A stretch of 64,000 bases of DNA from Saprospira sp. CCB-QB6 (lineage in GTDB: Bacteria > Bacteroidota > Bacteroidia > Chitinophagales > Saprospiraceae): positions 3,749,501 through 3,813,500 of the forward strand of contig NZ_CP116808.1 in assembly GCF_028464065.1 (NCBI RefSeq), read 5' to 3'. Positions 41,239-50,869 of this stretch are shown one piece after another. A model generated the notes under the pieces. The model searched no databases, was not told the DNA's origin, and worked only from the letters and a program-made list of their open reading frames with translations. Each line of letters starts with the position of its first letter. The stretch's first letter is position 1. The position numbers and the translations under genes were made by a program.

Positions 41239-42141
41239 CTAGGGGAGTTCTAGGAGTTCCCAAGCGATAATACTGCGGTCATCAGAGGCGGAGAGTAGGA
41301 GTTGGTCATTGGCCCAGAGCAGGGCATTGACGGAATTGATATGGCCGCCACGGGGAGCATCAATTACCTTGAGCAGTTTAAAATCGGGTAGAGACCAGAG
41401 TTTTAGGGTTTTGTCTCGGCTGGCGCTAGCTAGGTAGCGCCCATTTGGCGAGATAGCGAGATCATTTACAGTAAAAAGGTGAGCGGCTTGGGTGGGCAGT
41501 TCTTCCTTCGTCTTTTGGGTCCAGACTCTAAAGAAGGCATCACGGCCACCAGAGAGCAGGTAGTTGGGGGTTTGGGCTAGGCAAAAGATAGAAGCCTGAT
41601 GGGCTTGGGGGATTTGTTGTTTAAGTTCTAGGGTTTGGGCATCTAAGAAAAAGAGATGGCCTTGGCTACCGCCAACGACAAGCTCACTTTGATTAGGCGA
41701 GATGGCGCGTAGGCTTTGGTGGCTAAGTTTCCAGCTTGTTTGTGGTCGAAAGCTTTGTTTGGACCAAAGGGAGAGTTGGCCATCGCCTCCGGCGCTGAGG
41801 AAATTGCCATTGGACCAAGGAAGTAGGGCAAAGACTCCTTTTTCGTGTGCTCTTTTTTGTTGGACCAATTGTTTTTTGGGGTAGTTAATCAGGTGGATGT
41901 CCCCATTTTGGTCGCCAAGAACGATTTCGCTTGCATTGAGCAGGGCCATAGAAAAGATGGGGCCTTCTAGTTGGGCGAGGACGTGGCCATCGCCTAGGGG
42001 GGAGAGGGGCCAATTCACCAGATAGCCATCGCCAGCGGCAGAGAAAAAGCTTTGTTTGTCGGGGGCCAATAAAAGGGCGTAAATGGCGCCTTTATGGCCA
42101 AGCAGTTGTTTTTTTCGGATAAGTTCTACAGGCATAAGCAA
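41239..42141 (-). CDS. WD40-repeat protein
   Basis: This 300-residue protein, read leftward, consists almost entirely of about seven WD40 blades. Visible repeats include LLGHKGAIYALLLAPDKQSFFSA, RAHEKGVFALLPW with FLSAGGDGQLSLWS, AHQASIFCLAQTPNYLLSGGRD with VWTQ, and LAISPNGRYLASASRDKTLKLWSL. There is no signal peptide, so a cytoplasmic beta-propeller scaffold is expected. It lies 81 bp downstream of the WG-repeat gene on the same strand, with hairpin K between them. Partner proteins are unknown. Confidence 0.85.
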   Translation of the reverse strand: MLMPVELIRKKQLLGHKGAIYALLLAPDKQSFFSAAGDGYLVNWPLSPLGDGHVLAQLEGPIFSMALLNASEIVLGDQNGDIHLINYPKKQLVQQKRAHEKGVFALLPWSNGNFLSAGGDGQLSLWSKQSFRPQTSWKLSHQSLRAISPNQSELVVGGSQGHLFFLDAQTLELKQQIPQAHQASIFCLAQTPNYLLSGGRDAFFRVWTQKTKEELPTQAAHLFTVNDLAISPNGRYLASASRDKTLKLWSLPDFKLLKVIDAPRGGHINSVNALLWANDQLLLSASDDRSIIAWELLELP

Positions 42142-42168
42142 GAGTGGAATAGACCAAATTAGCCCCGC

Positions 42169-42216
42169 AGCATAGTGGCGGCCGCCCGTTATAGTGGGGC
42201 GGCCGGGCCCAAAAAA
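42169..42216. repeat. Short GC-rich hairpin K
   Basis: CGGCCGCCC and GGGGCGGCCG can pair across GTTATAGT, followed by GGGCCC and an A-run. It lies between two leftward genes and looks like a shortened or rearranged member of the GC-rich family, or an intergenic attenuator. Confidence 0.5.
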
Positions 42217-42222
42217 ATAAGA

Positions 42223-43245
42223 TTAGTTACAGTTTTCTACACATTGACCATTTTTGTCAATATAGATCCATTTGTTTTCGCCTTGGCGCATGGCCTTGGC
42301 TTTTCCGCCTTTGAAGGGGCCAGCATGCAAAAACTGATAAGGGATAACGACTTCTCCTTGGGCGTTGATATAGCCCCATTTGGCATCTTCGATGGCTACA
42401 TTGGCTAGGCCTTCATTGAAGGGGAGTTCGAGGGGGTTGGGGGAGTAGACATTGACCTCACGGAATTGAGGAGCGACAACGATTTCTCCTTTAGTATTCA
42501 TAAAGCCCCATTTGCCTTCATAGACAAAGCCAAGTAGTCCCTCGCCGACGGGGGTAATGATATCGTATTTTGGTTCGATTAGGACCTTGCCATTGACATC
42601 AAGGATGCCGTGGCGGCCTTTTTGTTCATCGTAAAACATGATTGTGCCTTCAGAGACTGCACCTAGAGCCATATAGGCGCAGGGAATAGTGAGTTCTCCT
42701 TTTTTATTGATCAGGCCATATTTCCCATTTTTGGAGACAACAGCATAGCCTTCATTATAGCCTAAGAACTCATCAAAAAGGCTAGTATCTTTGACCGTAT
42801 TGGCGCCGCAATTTACTCGTTGAAGGTTGAGATTACCGATGAAGTCCTTGGTGTTTCGGTTAATTACCTGTAGTGAATTTTCTTGAAAGGACCAGGTTTC
42901 GTATTGGGTTTCTTTTTCGTTGGTTCGGCGTTTAGATTGGCAGATGACTTCTACATCATAGTTGCCATCCTTCATTTTTTTACCTTGGATATCTAGCTGG
43001 AAGCGTTCGTTGTATTGTTGGTTGAAGCGGTAGCCCGTGCCTGAAATGCGGTCTCCGTTAATAGCAAGGTTAAGGCGTTCTTCCCAGAGGTCTTGGGTCG
43101 TTTGGTAGCAGCCTGCTTTGGGGGCTTGACCGGGTTGGCTCGTTGTTTTTGGGGAGTCGTTATTGGTTTCGCTTTGCTCAGAATTGCAGGCGGTTAGGCA
43201 AAAAAAGCTGAGCAAGAAGAGGTAGCAATAGGCGTTAAACTTCAT
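42223..43245 (-). CDS. WG-repeat lipoprotein
   Basis: I chose the start at 43245, not the longer frame from 43416, because it gives a lipoprotein signal (FLLSFFCLTAC). The N-terminal half is a beta-rich domain (GCYQTTQDLWEERLNLAINGDRISG). The C-terminal half has WG repeats: KYGLINKKGELTIPCAY, GILDVNGKVLIEPKY, KWGFMNTKGEIVVAPQF, KWGYINAQGEVVIPYQF and KWIYIDKNGQ. WG repeats form beta modules, often on surface proteins. Its function is not known. Confidence 0.8.
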   Translation of the reverse strand: MKFNAYCYLFLLSFFCLTACNSEQSETNNDSPKTTSQPGQAPKAGCYQTTQDLWEERLNLAINGDRISGTGYRFNQQYNERFQLDIQGKKMKDGNYDVEVICQSKRRTNEKETQYETWSFQENSLQVINRNTKDFIGNLNLQRVNCGANTVKDTSLFDEFLGYNEGYAVVSKNGKYGLINKKGELTIPCAYMALGAVSEGTIMFYDEQKGRHGILDVNGKVLIEPKYDIITPVGEGLLGFVYEGKWGFMNTKGEIVVAPQFREVNVYSPNPLELPFNEGLANVAIEDAKWGYINAQGEVVIPYQFLHAGPFKGGKAKAMRQGENKWIYIDKNGQCVENCN

Positions 43246-43519
43246 TTTAATATTGGTTTGTATGCGCTTGATATAAGTGTAACCGATTGGTTTTCGGAAA
43301 GGACAATTATCGTTAATTTTTTTGGGATTTTTTTCTGTGAGTAGATATTTCCTTAAGGCTAGAGGGAACTGAATTAAATGAACAGTCCGTTTAAAAGCGC
43401 TGTGGATTTCAGTCAACTTCCCTATCTTTAGGCGGCAAATGGGTATGTATTAGAAATCCCTTTATTTACTTGGAAGTAGTTGGTTACTTCTACATTACTA
43501 ACCTCAATACTTAATAGTT

Positions 43520-45049
43520 ATGAGACAACAACTATCATTATTTATTTTTGCTTTTGCCCTTGGTCTTTTTGTTATTTCCTGCGGGGGTAAAAAAGTAGAT
43601 GGCGACAGCTTGAGTCGGATTCCGGCTTCTGAGAATGCTGTATTTTCAGTAAACTGGAGTCAGCTGTTGGAGAAGGCTGGACCAGAACAGCTTTTGGCTT
43701 CGGTTGAAAAAGCTGGTGCTAAGTCTAAGCAGGAAGATGTTCAAATTCTCAAAGAATTGATTCTGGACCCTGCTTCTAAGGGTTTGGATGTTAAGAAAAG
43801 CGCTTATGGTTATCTTTCTTTAGAAGGAGAAGAGCCCATGGGGACAGTGATGCTCCCAATTGCTGATGCAAAGAAGTTTGAAGAGTTTTTGGGGGCGAGC
43901 AAAACGCTGGCCACAGAAAAAAAAGAGGGCTATACCTTAATCAATGAAAAAGATGCTAAAGGCGACAAAGATGTTGTTGTCGGTTTTGATGGTGCTTTTC
44001 TAGTAGTTTGTTGGGGAGAAGGCGATTTGTCTACTCGTCTAGCTAACTTCTTTGGAAGCAAGCCTGAAAAATCTATGGCCGATAATGCGGATCTCAAAAG
44101 CTTGTTGAGCCAAGGCAATGATGTTAATTTTTGGGTAAATAGCACAGGCCTTTATAATATAGCCAAAAAAGACCCTAGCAATCAACAGACTGTAATGGGC
44201 TTGTCTTTTTTGGGCTTGGATGCTAAAAAGCTAGATGATAATAACATTGGTATGAGCATGAACTTTGAAAAGGGCAAAATGGTCATGAACGCCAAGGGGA
44301 ACTTCAATGAAAAGCTGGAAAAAGAGTTTGGAAAACTCTTTGCCAAAGGAGTGAGCAAGGATTTCCGTCAGTTTATTCCCAAAACAGATTATATAGGTGC
44401 TGTGGCTCTTTCTTTGAATACAGAGGAGTTGTATAACTACTTAGATGGTCGTGGACTTACTGCTATGGCGGATATGCAAATGAAAGCTATGGGGCTTAAT
44501 ACCAAAGAGATTTTGGGGAGTTTGACAGGAAATGTAGTGATCGCTTCTTATGAAAATAAGGGCAGTAACTTCCGTGAACTTCCTACACTAACCATTGTAG
44601 AGCTTAAGGATCAGGCAATCATTGATAAGCTGGTACGCTTGTCTAAAAAGAATGGTTTGGTTCTGACTAAAAAAGGCAATCGCATTTATTCAGAGAGAGT
44701 GCCTGAGGCAGGTACGCTTTTGCTCAAGGATAATTTTGCCATTTTCTCTAATAGCACAGCATTATTAGAGCAAGTAGAAAAAGTTTTGGCTAGTGGTGAC
44801 CAACTAGAGTCGGCTAAATTTAAAAAGCTTAGCGAAGGTTGTATAGTTGTTGACTTTACGGACTTCCAACAGTATATGAACTTTATAAATGCTCAACGCA
44901 GTCCATTTGGGAGTAGCCAAAATGATACGGAACTGCTAAAGGGGGCAAGAGTTAGTGTCAAGGGCAGCAATATGGAGTATGTGATGCAAGCCAAAGATGA
45001 AAAAACCAATATCCTTAAGCAGATGATGGAAAAAGAGGCGAATAAATAA
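43520..45049 (+). CDS. DUF4836-like lipoprotein
   Basis: This 509-residue protein has a lipoprotein signal (LGLFVISC, cysteine at about residue 21). The opening of the mature part (DSLSRIPASENAVFSVNWSQLLEKA) and the body with repeated AFLVVCW, FAIFSNSTALLEQV and VSKDFRQFIPKTDYIGAVALSL match the general look of DUF4836 proteins, common in Bacteroidota. Their role is not established. It ends at a strong terminator, so it is probably transcribed alone. Confidence 0.7.
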   Translation: MRQQLSLFIFAFALGLFVISCGGKKVDGDSLSRIPASENAVFSVNWSQLLEKAGPEQLLASVEKAGAKSKQEDVQILKELILDPASKGLDVKKSAYGYLSLEGEEPMGTVMLPIADAKKFEEFLGASKTLATEKKEGYTLINEKDAKGDKDVVVGFDGAFLVVCWGEGDLSTRLANFFGSKPEKSMADNADLKSLLSQGNDVNFWVNSTGLYNIAKKDPSNQQTVMGLSFLGLDAKKLDDNNIGMSMNFEKGKMVMNAKGNFNEKLEKEFGKLFAKGVSKDFRQFIPKTDYIGAVALSLNTEELYNYLDGRGLTAMADMQMKAMGLNTKEILGSLTGNVVIASYENKGSNFRELPTLTIVELKDQAIIDKLVRLSKKNGLVLTKKGNRIYSERVPEAGTLLLKDNFAIFSNSTALLEQVEKVLASGDQLESAKFKKLSEGCIVVDFTDFQQYMNFINAQRSPFGSSQNDTELLKGARVSVKGSNMEYVMQAKDEKTNILKQMMEKEANK

Positions 45050-45070
45050 ATACCTTGTTTTTTCTGCTAG

Positions 45071-45103
45071 AGGCGGGCCTGCAATTGCAGGCCCGCCTTT
45101 TTG
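45071..45103 (+). terminator. Perfect-palindrome terminator
   Basis: AGGCGGGCCTGCAA is followed at once by its exact reverse complement TTGCAGGCCCGCCT (45071-45098), then a T-run. It lies 22 bp after the DUF4836-like gene. It also argues against starting the next gene at the ATG at 45055. Confidence 0.85.
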
Positions 45104-45141
45104 TTTGCCCAAAAAGAACTGTGGATCTCCAACAACTTCTT

Positions 45142-45149
45142 TATCTTTG
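45142..45149 (+). promoter_or_regulatory. Candidate -7 box before the flippase gene
   Basis: TATCTTTG matches the Bacteroidota -7 consensus TAnnTTTG and lies 20 bp before the proposed TTG start at 45169. No good -33 TTTG at the usual distance was seen, so support is only partial. Confidence 0.4.
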
Positions 45150-45168
45150 GCCCTCAAATAATAGCAAA

Positions 45169-46680
45169 TTGAGTTTACTGAAAAAATTAGCGGGACAAAC
45201 AGTGATCTATGGCCTGAGTAGCATCCTAAGCCGCCTTTTGTCCTTTGTCATCCTTACGCCTTATCTAACCTATAAGTTTGAGCGGGTTGATTTTGCCATA
45301 CAAACGGACCTTTATGTTTGGGCGGCTTTTCTTTTGGTCCTGCTTACGCACCGCATGGAAACAGCCCTTTTTCGCTTTGGCGCCAAGGCCGAAGACCGAA
45401 ATCAAGCGTTTCGAACAGCGGCCTTTTCGGTCCTTTTTCATACGGGCATTATTATAGGGAGCTTAGCGCTTTTGGGACCAAGTTTAGCCCGTTGGTTGGC
45501 TTATCCAGAATTTACGCATTATGTTTACCTCATGCTGGGCATTATTGGCTTTGATGCCCTGATGGCCCTACCTTTTGCCCGTTTGCGTTTGGCGGGAAAA
45601 GCAATACCCTTTGCGGCCCTGAAGATCTTAAATCTATTGATTTATTTGGGCGCCTTGCTCTTCTTTTTGGAGCTAGGGCCAAGCTTGGCCCAGTCGGACA
45701 ACCTAGGCGCAGCCTATTGGTTTGATCCCAATTTGGGAATTGGCTATTTGTTCGTGGCCAATCTACTGGCCAATTTTATCTGTTTTCTTTTCCTTTTGCC
45801 GCAATACCGATTTTTGTTGCAAAAGCCCAAGGATAGCTCTTACTTTGACCCTGTACTTTGGAAAAAGATGATGCGCTATGCGCTGCCCCTAATCTTTGCG
45901 GGTTTTGCTAGCATGATTAACGAATTGGCCGACCGAAGCTTGCTTAAAGTTTTGTTGCCAGGAACCATAGACGAGCGCTTGGCCCAAATGGGGGTCTATT
46001 CTGCCGCCTATAAGCTGGCCGTTTTTATGAATCTCTTTACCCAAGCCTTTAATTATGCGGCCGAACCTTTCTTTTTTAGACAGGCCGCCGCCAAGCAAGA
46101 TAAAGCCATTTATGCTCAGGTGGCCCGCTTGTTTACTTTGGTGGGCGCACTGGCCTTTGTGAGCTTGGTCTGCTTTATGGATCTCATTCAGTACTTTTTG
46201 GGCCAAGATTTTCGAGAGGGGATTGGGGTGGTGCCCATTCTGCTTATGGCCAACCTCTTTTTGGGCCTCTATTACAATTTTGCCATCTGGTTCAAACTAT
46301 CCGATCGTACGCAATATGGCGCCTATATTGCCGTTTTTGGTGCGGGAATTACGCTTACACTCAACTTTTTGCTCATTCCCGTTTTGGGCTATTGGGCTTC
46401 GGCTTGGGCCACTTTGGCCTGCTATTTTGCCATGAGCATGACGGCCTACTACTTGGGCCAAAAGCACTATCCCATTCCTTACCCGTTACAAAGCATCTTT
46501 TTTTATATCTTTGCAGCCCTCGGCAGCGTTTGTTTATTTTGGGGATTAAAGGCCTATGTATTGCCCAAAGGCCCTATCCAATACATTTTTTCGGCCCTTT
46601 GCTGCCTTTTGTTCTTGGGCCTCGTCTTCTTAAAGGATCGGCGCTGGCTATTGTCCATCTTCCGACCCAAATCTGCCTAA
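45169..46680 (+). CDS. Oligosaccharide flippase / MATE-like membrane protein
   Basis: I place the start at the TTG at 45169 (then SLLKKLAGQTVIYGLSSILSRLL), because the longer frame from 45055 reads through a terminator palindrome. The roughly 500-residue protein has about 12-14 hydrophobic segments and the opening GLSSILSRLLSFVILTPYLT typical of polysaccharide-biosynthesis flippases (Wzx/MurJ-like). These carry lipid-linked sugars across the inner membrane. The dUTPase gene follows 3 bp after its stop, and a sugar nucleotidyltransferase lies further on. Confidence 0.8.
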   Translation: MSLLKKLAGQTVIYGLSSILSRLLSFVILTPYLTYKFERVDFAIQTDLYVWAAFLLVLLTHRMETALFRFGAKAEDRNQAFRTAAFSVLFHTGIIIGSLALLGPSLARWLAYPEFTHYVYLMLGIIGFDALMALPFARLRLAGKAIPFAALKILNLLIYLGALLFFLELGPSLAQSDNLGAAYWFDPNLGIGYLFVANLLANFICFLFLLPQYRFLLQKPKDSSYFDPVLWKKMMRYALPLIFAGFASMINELADRSLLKVLLPGTIDERLAQMGVYSAAYKLAVFMNLFTQAFNYAAEPFFFRQAAAKQDKAIYAQVARLFTLVGALAFVSLVCFMDLIQYFLGQDFREGIGVVPILLMANLFLGLYYNFAIWFKLSDRTQYGAYIAVFGAGITLTLNFLLIPVLGYWASAWATLACYFAMSMTAYYLGQKHYPIPYPLQSIFFYIFAALGSVCLFWGLKAYVLPKGPIQYIFSALCCLLFLGLVFLKDRRWLLSIFRPKSA

Positions 46681-46683
46681 CTT

Positions 46684-47118
46684 ATGCAAGTAAAAATTAT
46701 CAATCGCTCTAACTTCCCTTTGCCTAGCTACAAAACTTTGGGTAGCGCAGGCATGGACCTTCGGGCCAATATTGAGGCGCCTATCCGCCTAGGAAGCCTA
46801 GAACGCACGCTAGTTCCTACCGGATTGTTTATGGAGTTGCCCCAAGGCTATGAGGCGCAAGTGCGTCCCCGCTCTGGTTTGGCCCTCAAAAAAGGCCTTT
46901 CTGTTCCCAATGCCCCAGGCACCATTGATAGCGATTATCGCGGAGAAATTGGCGTGATTCTCGTCAACTTATCCAAGGACGAAATTGAAATTGCTCCAGG
47001 CGAACGAATTGCCCAATTGGTCGTAGCCCAATACCAAAAAATTAGCTGGCAAGCCGTAGAAAGCCTAGACCAAAGCGAAAGAGGTACAGGCGGTTTCGGT
47101 AGTACAGGCGTTCAATAA
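46684..47118 (+). CDS. dut: Deoxyuridine 5'-triphosphate nucleotidohydrolase (dUTPase)
   Basis: This 144-residue protein has all five trimeric dUTPase motifs in order: [33 protein letters not shown] (with the catalytic Asp of motif 3), ERIAQLVV and [10 protein letters not shown]. The enzyme splits dUTP to dUMP and diphosphate, keeping uracil out of DNA and feeding dTMP synthesis. Length is normal. It probably shares a transcript with the flippase gene 3 bp upstream. GC arm L follows. Confidence 0.95.
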   Translation: MQVKIINRSNFPLPSYKTLGSAGMDLRANIEAPIRLGSLERTLVPTGLFMELPQGYEAQVRPRSGLALKKGLSVPNAPGTIDSDYRGEIGVILVNLSKDEIEIAPGERIAQLVVAQYQKISWQAVESLDQSERGTGGFGSTGVQ

Positions 47119-47173
47119 ATACTTTTTAGTTCCCTAAAAAACTTACTATATTAGGCCGAAATTTTTTATGTTT

Positions 47174-47350
47174 TTTGGGGCCTCCTGCCTACGGCAGGCG
47201 CTACGTTCCGCAGCTCGCAGGTCTGCTCGGCCCTTCGGCCTACGGCCTCGGTCTGCCGCTGCGCCACACTGCTGCACATCGCTAGGCCAGCTCAACAAAA
47301 TGGCTAGCTTTGGGCCATTGGCTTCGGCCGCTGGACTCCAGCAAGGCATT
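47174..47350 (+). repeat. GC-rich forward arm L
   Basis: GGGGCCTCCTGCCTACGGCAGG is a first stem with a T-A pair where other copies have C-G pairs (CCTGCC/GGCAGG against CCCGCC/GGCGGG). It is followed by the constant linker, GGCCTACGGCC, GGTCTGCCGCTGCG, CACATCGCTAGGCC and an imperfect GCCATTGGCTTCGGC stem. It lies between dut and the nucleotidyltransferase gene. Confidence 0.75.
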
Positions 47351-47396
47351 CTAATCATCTTCAATTGACTATTCTAGGAAATAAACTAAGCAAAAA

Positions 47397-48401
47397 ATGA
47401 AACTCATTATACCCATGGCTGGAAGAGGGACCCGTTTGCGTCCTCACTCTATTACTGTTCCTAAACCTTTGGTCTCTGTGGCTGGAAAGCCCATTGTAGC
47501 CCGCTTGGTAGAGGATTTGGCCAAAGCTTGCCCAGAACCCATCGATGAAATTGCCTTTATCATTGGCGATTTTGGCGAGCAGGTAGAAGGCGAACTCAAA
47601 GCCTTGGCCCAAAGCCTAGGCGCTAAGGGAAGCATCTACCAGCAAACAGAAAAATTGGGAACAGCTCACGCTATTCTCTGCGCTAAAGAAAGCTTGCAAG
47701 GACCGGTTATCGTCGCTTTTGCCGATACGCTCTTCCAATCGAATTTTAAGCTCAATATGGAAGAAGATGGCCTGATTTGGGTCAAAAAAGTAGCCGATCC
47801 CTCCGCTTATGGTGTAGTGAAATTGGACCAATCAGGTTATGTCACTGACTTTGTCGAGAAGCCCAGCACTTTCGTTTCTGATTTGGCTATTGTAGGTATT
47901 TACTACTTCCAAAGTGCCGAAAACTTGGAGAAAGAACTCCAATATTTAGTAGATAACAACATTATGGACCGAGGCGAGTACCAATTGACCAATGCCTTGG
48001 AAAATATGAAAAATAAGGGCCTTAAATTCTCTACTAGCCGCATTGATGAGTGGTTGGATTGTGGCAACAAAAAAGCTGTAGTTTACGCTAACCAGCGTGT
48101 ATTAGAAATTAAGGAGGATGCGGCCCAAATCGCTAGCGATTTGAAACAATCTAATAGTGTGGTGATTCCACCTTGCTTTATTGGCGAGGGCGTTGTTTTA
48201 GAAAATGCGGTAGTAGGTCCACATGCTTCTATTGGCAAGGGCAGCCTAATTCGCAACTCTATTGTTCAAAATAGCTTGATTCAAGAAAATTCTCAGGTGG
48301 AAGATGCCGTTTTGAGAGATACGATGCTAGGCGCTCATGTAAAATACAAGGGCCAAGCACAAGCTTTGAGCTTGGGCGATTACTCGGAATATAGCTGCTA
48401 A
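47397..48401 (+). CDS. Sugar-phosphate nucleotidyltransferase with beta-helix tail
   Basis: This 334-residue protein begins IIPMAGRGTRLRPHS followed by PKPLVSVAGKPI, the signature of glucose-1-phosphate thymidylyl-/uridylyl-/mannose-1-phosphate nucleotidyltransferases. KLGTAHAILCAKE and FADTLFQ are the substrate- and metal-binding segments. The C-terminus (about 260-325) has hexapeptide-like repeats of a left-handed beta-helix (VVIPPCFIGEGVVLENAVVGPHASIGKGS). It makes an activated sugar for surface glycans; which one cannot be told here. A strong terminator follows. Confidence 0.85.
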   Translation: MKLIIPMAGRGTRLRPHSITVPKPLVSVAGKPIVARLVEDLAKACPEPIDEIAFIIGDFGEQVEGELKALAQSLGAKGSIYQQTEKLGTAHAILCAKESLQGPVIVAFADTLFQSNFKLNMEEDGLIWVKKVADPSAYGVVKLDQSGYVTDFVEKPSTFVSDLAIVGIYYFQSAENLEKELQYLVDNNIMDRGEYQLTNALENMKNKGLKFSTSRIDEWLDCGNKKAVVYANQRVLEIKEDAAQIASDLKQSNSVVIPPCFIGEGVVLENAVVGPHASIGKGSLIRNSIVQNSLIQENSQVEDAVLRDTMLGAHVKYKGQAQALSLGDYSEYSC

Positions 48402-48420
48402 GTAGCTATTTGGTCCAAAG

Positions 48421-48457
48421 AAAAGGGCGCTTGTCTGTAACAGACAAGCGCCCTTTT
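48421..48457 (+). terminator. Bidirectional terminator hairpin
   Basis: AAAAGGGCGCTTGTCTG, loop TAA, then CAGACAAGCGCCCTTTT: a 17-bp perfect stem with an A-run on one side and a T-run on the other. It lies 19 bp after the nucleotidyltransferase gene and faces the convergent LRR gene. Confidence 0.85.
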
Positions 48458-48463
48458 GCATTC

Positions 48464-48606
48464 CTACAGGCCCGAAGGGCCGCAGGCCTAGCGATGTGCA
48501 GCAGTGGCCGCAGGCCAGACCGAGCTGCTGAAAGCGGCGAAGGGCCGAGCGAATAGCGAGCTGCGAAACGTAGCGCCGCAAGGCCGCAGGCCGCAGCGGA
48601 GGCCCC
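48464..48606 (-). repeat. GC-rich reverse arm M
   Basis: This reverse-orientation arm has GGCCCGAAGGGCC, GGCCTAGCGATGTGCAGCAG, GGCCGCAGGCC, the complement linker GGGCCGAGCGAATAGCGAGC, GCGAAACGTAGCGCCGC and an ending GCGGAGGCCCC. Read on the minus strand it begins 11 bp after the stop of the LRR gene, so it follows that gene as forward arms follow plus-strand genes. Confidence 0.75.
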
Positions 48607-48617
48607 AAAATAGTCTT

Positions 48618-50831
48618 TTAATAATCACGATTTTCAAGTAGGTTTTCCCAGTAATCTTGTTCTTCTTCTGATAGGCCGCAATTGTATAAGCCTATATAGT
48701 ATAGCTTAGTGAGTTTTTTAAAGCTAAGGGGGATTTCTTTAATATTGGGGTTGTTATCGAGGTCTAGGCTGTTCAGATTTTTTAGTTGAGCGATGCTAGG
48801 GGTTAAGGTCTGTAATTGGTTATCTTCGAGATATAGGCTATTGAGTTTTTGCAGTTGGCCAATAGAGTTGGGGAGATATTTTAAGCGATTATGGCTTAGC
48901 ATTAACTGAGTTAAGGATTGTAGTTGGCCCATGCAGCTAGGGAGTTCTAGCAGCTTATTTGCTTTGAGGTCTAGGGTATGTAACTTTTTGAGATCGCAGA
49001 TTCCATCGGGCAGTTTTTGTAAGCCACAATCATGGAGGTATACAGCTTTTAATTGCTGGAGTTGCTTTATTTTGGGGCTAAGGAATTGGATTTTAGGGTT
49101 GGAGCTAAGGTCTACTAATCTTAGCTTTTTAGCCTCAAAAAGGCTGTTGGGGATTTCTTCTAGTTGATTTTTGTAGAGGAGTAATTGTTCTAGGTCTTTG
49201 AAGTGGGCAAAATTGAGGGGGATTGTTTTTAGTTGGTTGTCGCTGACTTGTAAGATCTTAAGCTTTTTACATTCTTCTAGTTGTTTGGGGAGTTCTTTTA
49301 GTTGATTATTACTTAATTCTAGTTGGCTTAACTGCTTTAAATGGCCCAGTTGAGGGGCTAGTTTTTTGAACTGATTCTCATTGAGAAAAAGGGCTTGGAG
49401 TTGGCTTAGTGTATAAAAACTAGGGGGGAGGCTTTGGAGTTTGTTTCTTGTTAAGTTAATAGCTTTTAGTTGTTGGAGTTGGCCAATGTTATTGGGAAGT
49501 TCTGTAAGTTGACAGTGGCTGAGGTCTAGTTCTTGGAGTTTTTTGAGTTGGTCAAAACTTTCGGGCAGTTGCTGGATAGCGACTCTAGAAAGAGATAGAA
49601 CTTGTAGTTGTTTAAATTTTTGGAGGAGCAGAAGCTCTTCATGCTTTATAGATAAGCCGTTAAGGATTAGAAATTTTATTTTTTTGGGCAGCCTGCTAAT
49701 CAAGAAGAAGCTCTTGTTTTCTTCTGTATAAGATTGATTATTGAATCGGTAGAGCTTTTTCCATTTTTTTGCGGCTAGGGGGAGCTCTTTTAGGCTAACC
49801 TCTTCGAGCAGCAGTTGTTCTATTTTGGGCCAGAGTTTTTTTGATTTGGGCAGCTGTTCAATTGCTGCTCTAGCGAGATTGAGATAGCGTAAATTTTTGA
49901 GTGGCGCCAGAAAATCTACTGATTTGAGGTTGTCAAAATTCCCAGCTAAGTTAAGGTATTCTAGTTGGTCAAATTTTTCTAAAATGGTCAATCCTAGGCT
50001 ATCTTCATAGAGGGCATAAATATTATGTTCTTCAAAACCTTGAAGTTCAAGGTCTAGGGCGTTCAAGGCCTTGAGGTCTAGTAAGGGGGCTAAGTCGTTG
50101 CTGATACGATCTTTCCAGGATAAGCGTTTGAGTTGGCTTAGGGCTGAAACGGTTTCGCCTAAACTGTCTATAGGCAAAAAATCTAGATATAAGGTATGGA
50201 GTTGGGGTAAAAGGGCGAGCTCTTTAGGAACTCGATAAAAGTCATTGGCTCCAAGGTCAAGTTCTTCTAATTGACTGAGGGCTTGAATTTCTTTAGGTAA
50301 ATGACGCAAGCTACCGCCCTCCAAATTGAGTACTTTTAGGTTTTTGAGGTATTTAATTTCTCGGTGCAGACGGCTATTGTCTAGGTCAATTTTTAAAAAT
50401 ACCAATTGCGTTTGTTGCAAAAGGGCCGAGGGTAAACCCAAAAGGAATGAAATCTCTCTATAATCAACAGGACCTAAGCTTTTTGCAGAAAAGTCTACAG
50501 CTTTAATCTCTGCTCCCAACTCTTCTATCGTACGAGCCAAGGGCCAAAGTTCTCCCTCCAAACTACCAATATAAAACTTATCCCCATCTTGCAACTCTAG
50601 ATATCCTTTGAAGTTACTCGGCCAAATTTGATCAAATGCTTGCTTGAAAACAGGCTGCCCATTTAGATGAAATAGCTGCATTTTACCTTGGGGTTGTTCT
50701 TTGAGCCAGACTTGTTGTCCCCAGGCTAATTCGATTAGATGATCATGGTAATTTGGCGTTTCAAATAGGCTGTAGGGTTGCCCAAAAAGGGGAGCGCTCA
50801 GTAGCAAACAGAGCAATAGGAGTTGTTTCAT
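48618..50831 (-). CDS. Secreted leucine-rich-repeat protein
   Basis: This 737-residue protein has a signal peptide (LLLLCLLLSAPLFGQ). A roughly 120-residue N-terminal region precedes more than 20 leucine-rich repeats of about 23 residues with the bacterial pattern LP-x-x-I-x-x-L-x-x-L-x-x-L-x-L-x-x-N-x-L. Clear examples are LPNNIGQLQQLKAINLTRNKL and LPKQLEECKKLKILQVSDNQL. Such horseshoe domains bind proteins. An envelope or secreted interaction role is likely. A second, non-secreted LRR protein lies at 58894-60873. Confidence 0.85.
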   Translation of the reverse strand: MKQLLLLCLLLSAPLFGQPYSLFETPNYHDHLIELAWGQQVWLKEQPQGKMQLFHLNGQPVFKQAFDQIWPSNFKGYLELQDGDKFYIGSLEGELWPLARTIEELGAEIKAVDFSAKSLGPVDYREISFLLGLPSALLQQTQLVFLKIDLDNSRLHREIKYLKNLKVLNLEGGSLRHLPKEIQALSQLEELDLGANDFYRVPKELALLPQLHTLYLDFLPIDSLGETVSALSQLKRLSWKDRISNDLAPLLDLKALNALDLELQGFEEHNIYALYEDSLGLTILEKFDQLEYLNLAGNFDNLKSVDFLAPLKNLRYLNLARAAIEQLPKSKKLWPKIEQLLLEEVSLKELPLAAKKWKKLYRFNNQSYTEENKSFFLISRLPKKIKFLILNGLSIKHEELLLLQKFKQLQVLSLSRVAIQQLPESFDQLKKLQELDLSHCQLTELPNNIGQLQQLKAINLTRNKLQSLPPSFYTLSQLQALFLNENQFKKLAPQLGHLKQLSQLELSNNQLKELPKQLEECKKLKILQVSDNQLKTIPLNFAHFKDLEQLLLYKNQLEEIPNSLFEAKKLRLVDLSSNPKIQFLSPKIKQLQQLKAVYLHDCGLQKLPDGICDLKKLHTLDLKANKLLELPSCMGQLQSLTQLMLSHNRLKYLPNSIGQLQKLNSLYLEDNQLQTLTPSIAQLKNLNSLDLDNNPNIKEIPLSFKKLTKLYYIGLYNCGLSEEEQDYWENLLENRDY

Positions 50832-50869
50832 GTTCTTTATTTTTTATGAGTTGAATCCTAAAGTTGCAA

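Noticed and set aside
43246-43416. N-terminal extension of the WG-repeat lipoprotein
   Set aside because: The longer frame would place about 57 unremarkable residues before a clear lipoprotein signal, so the internal ATG at 43245 is preferred.
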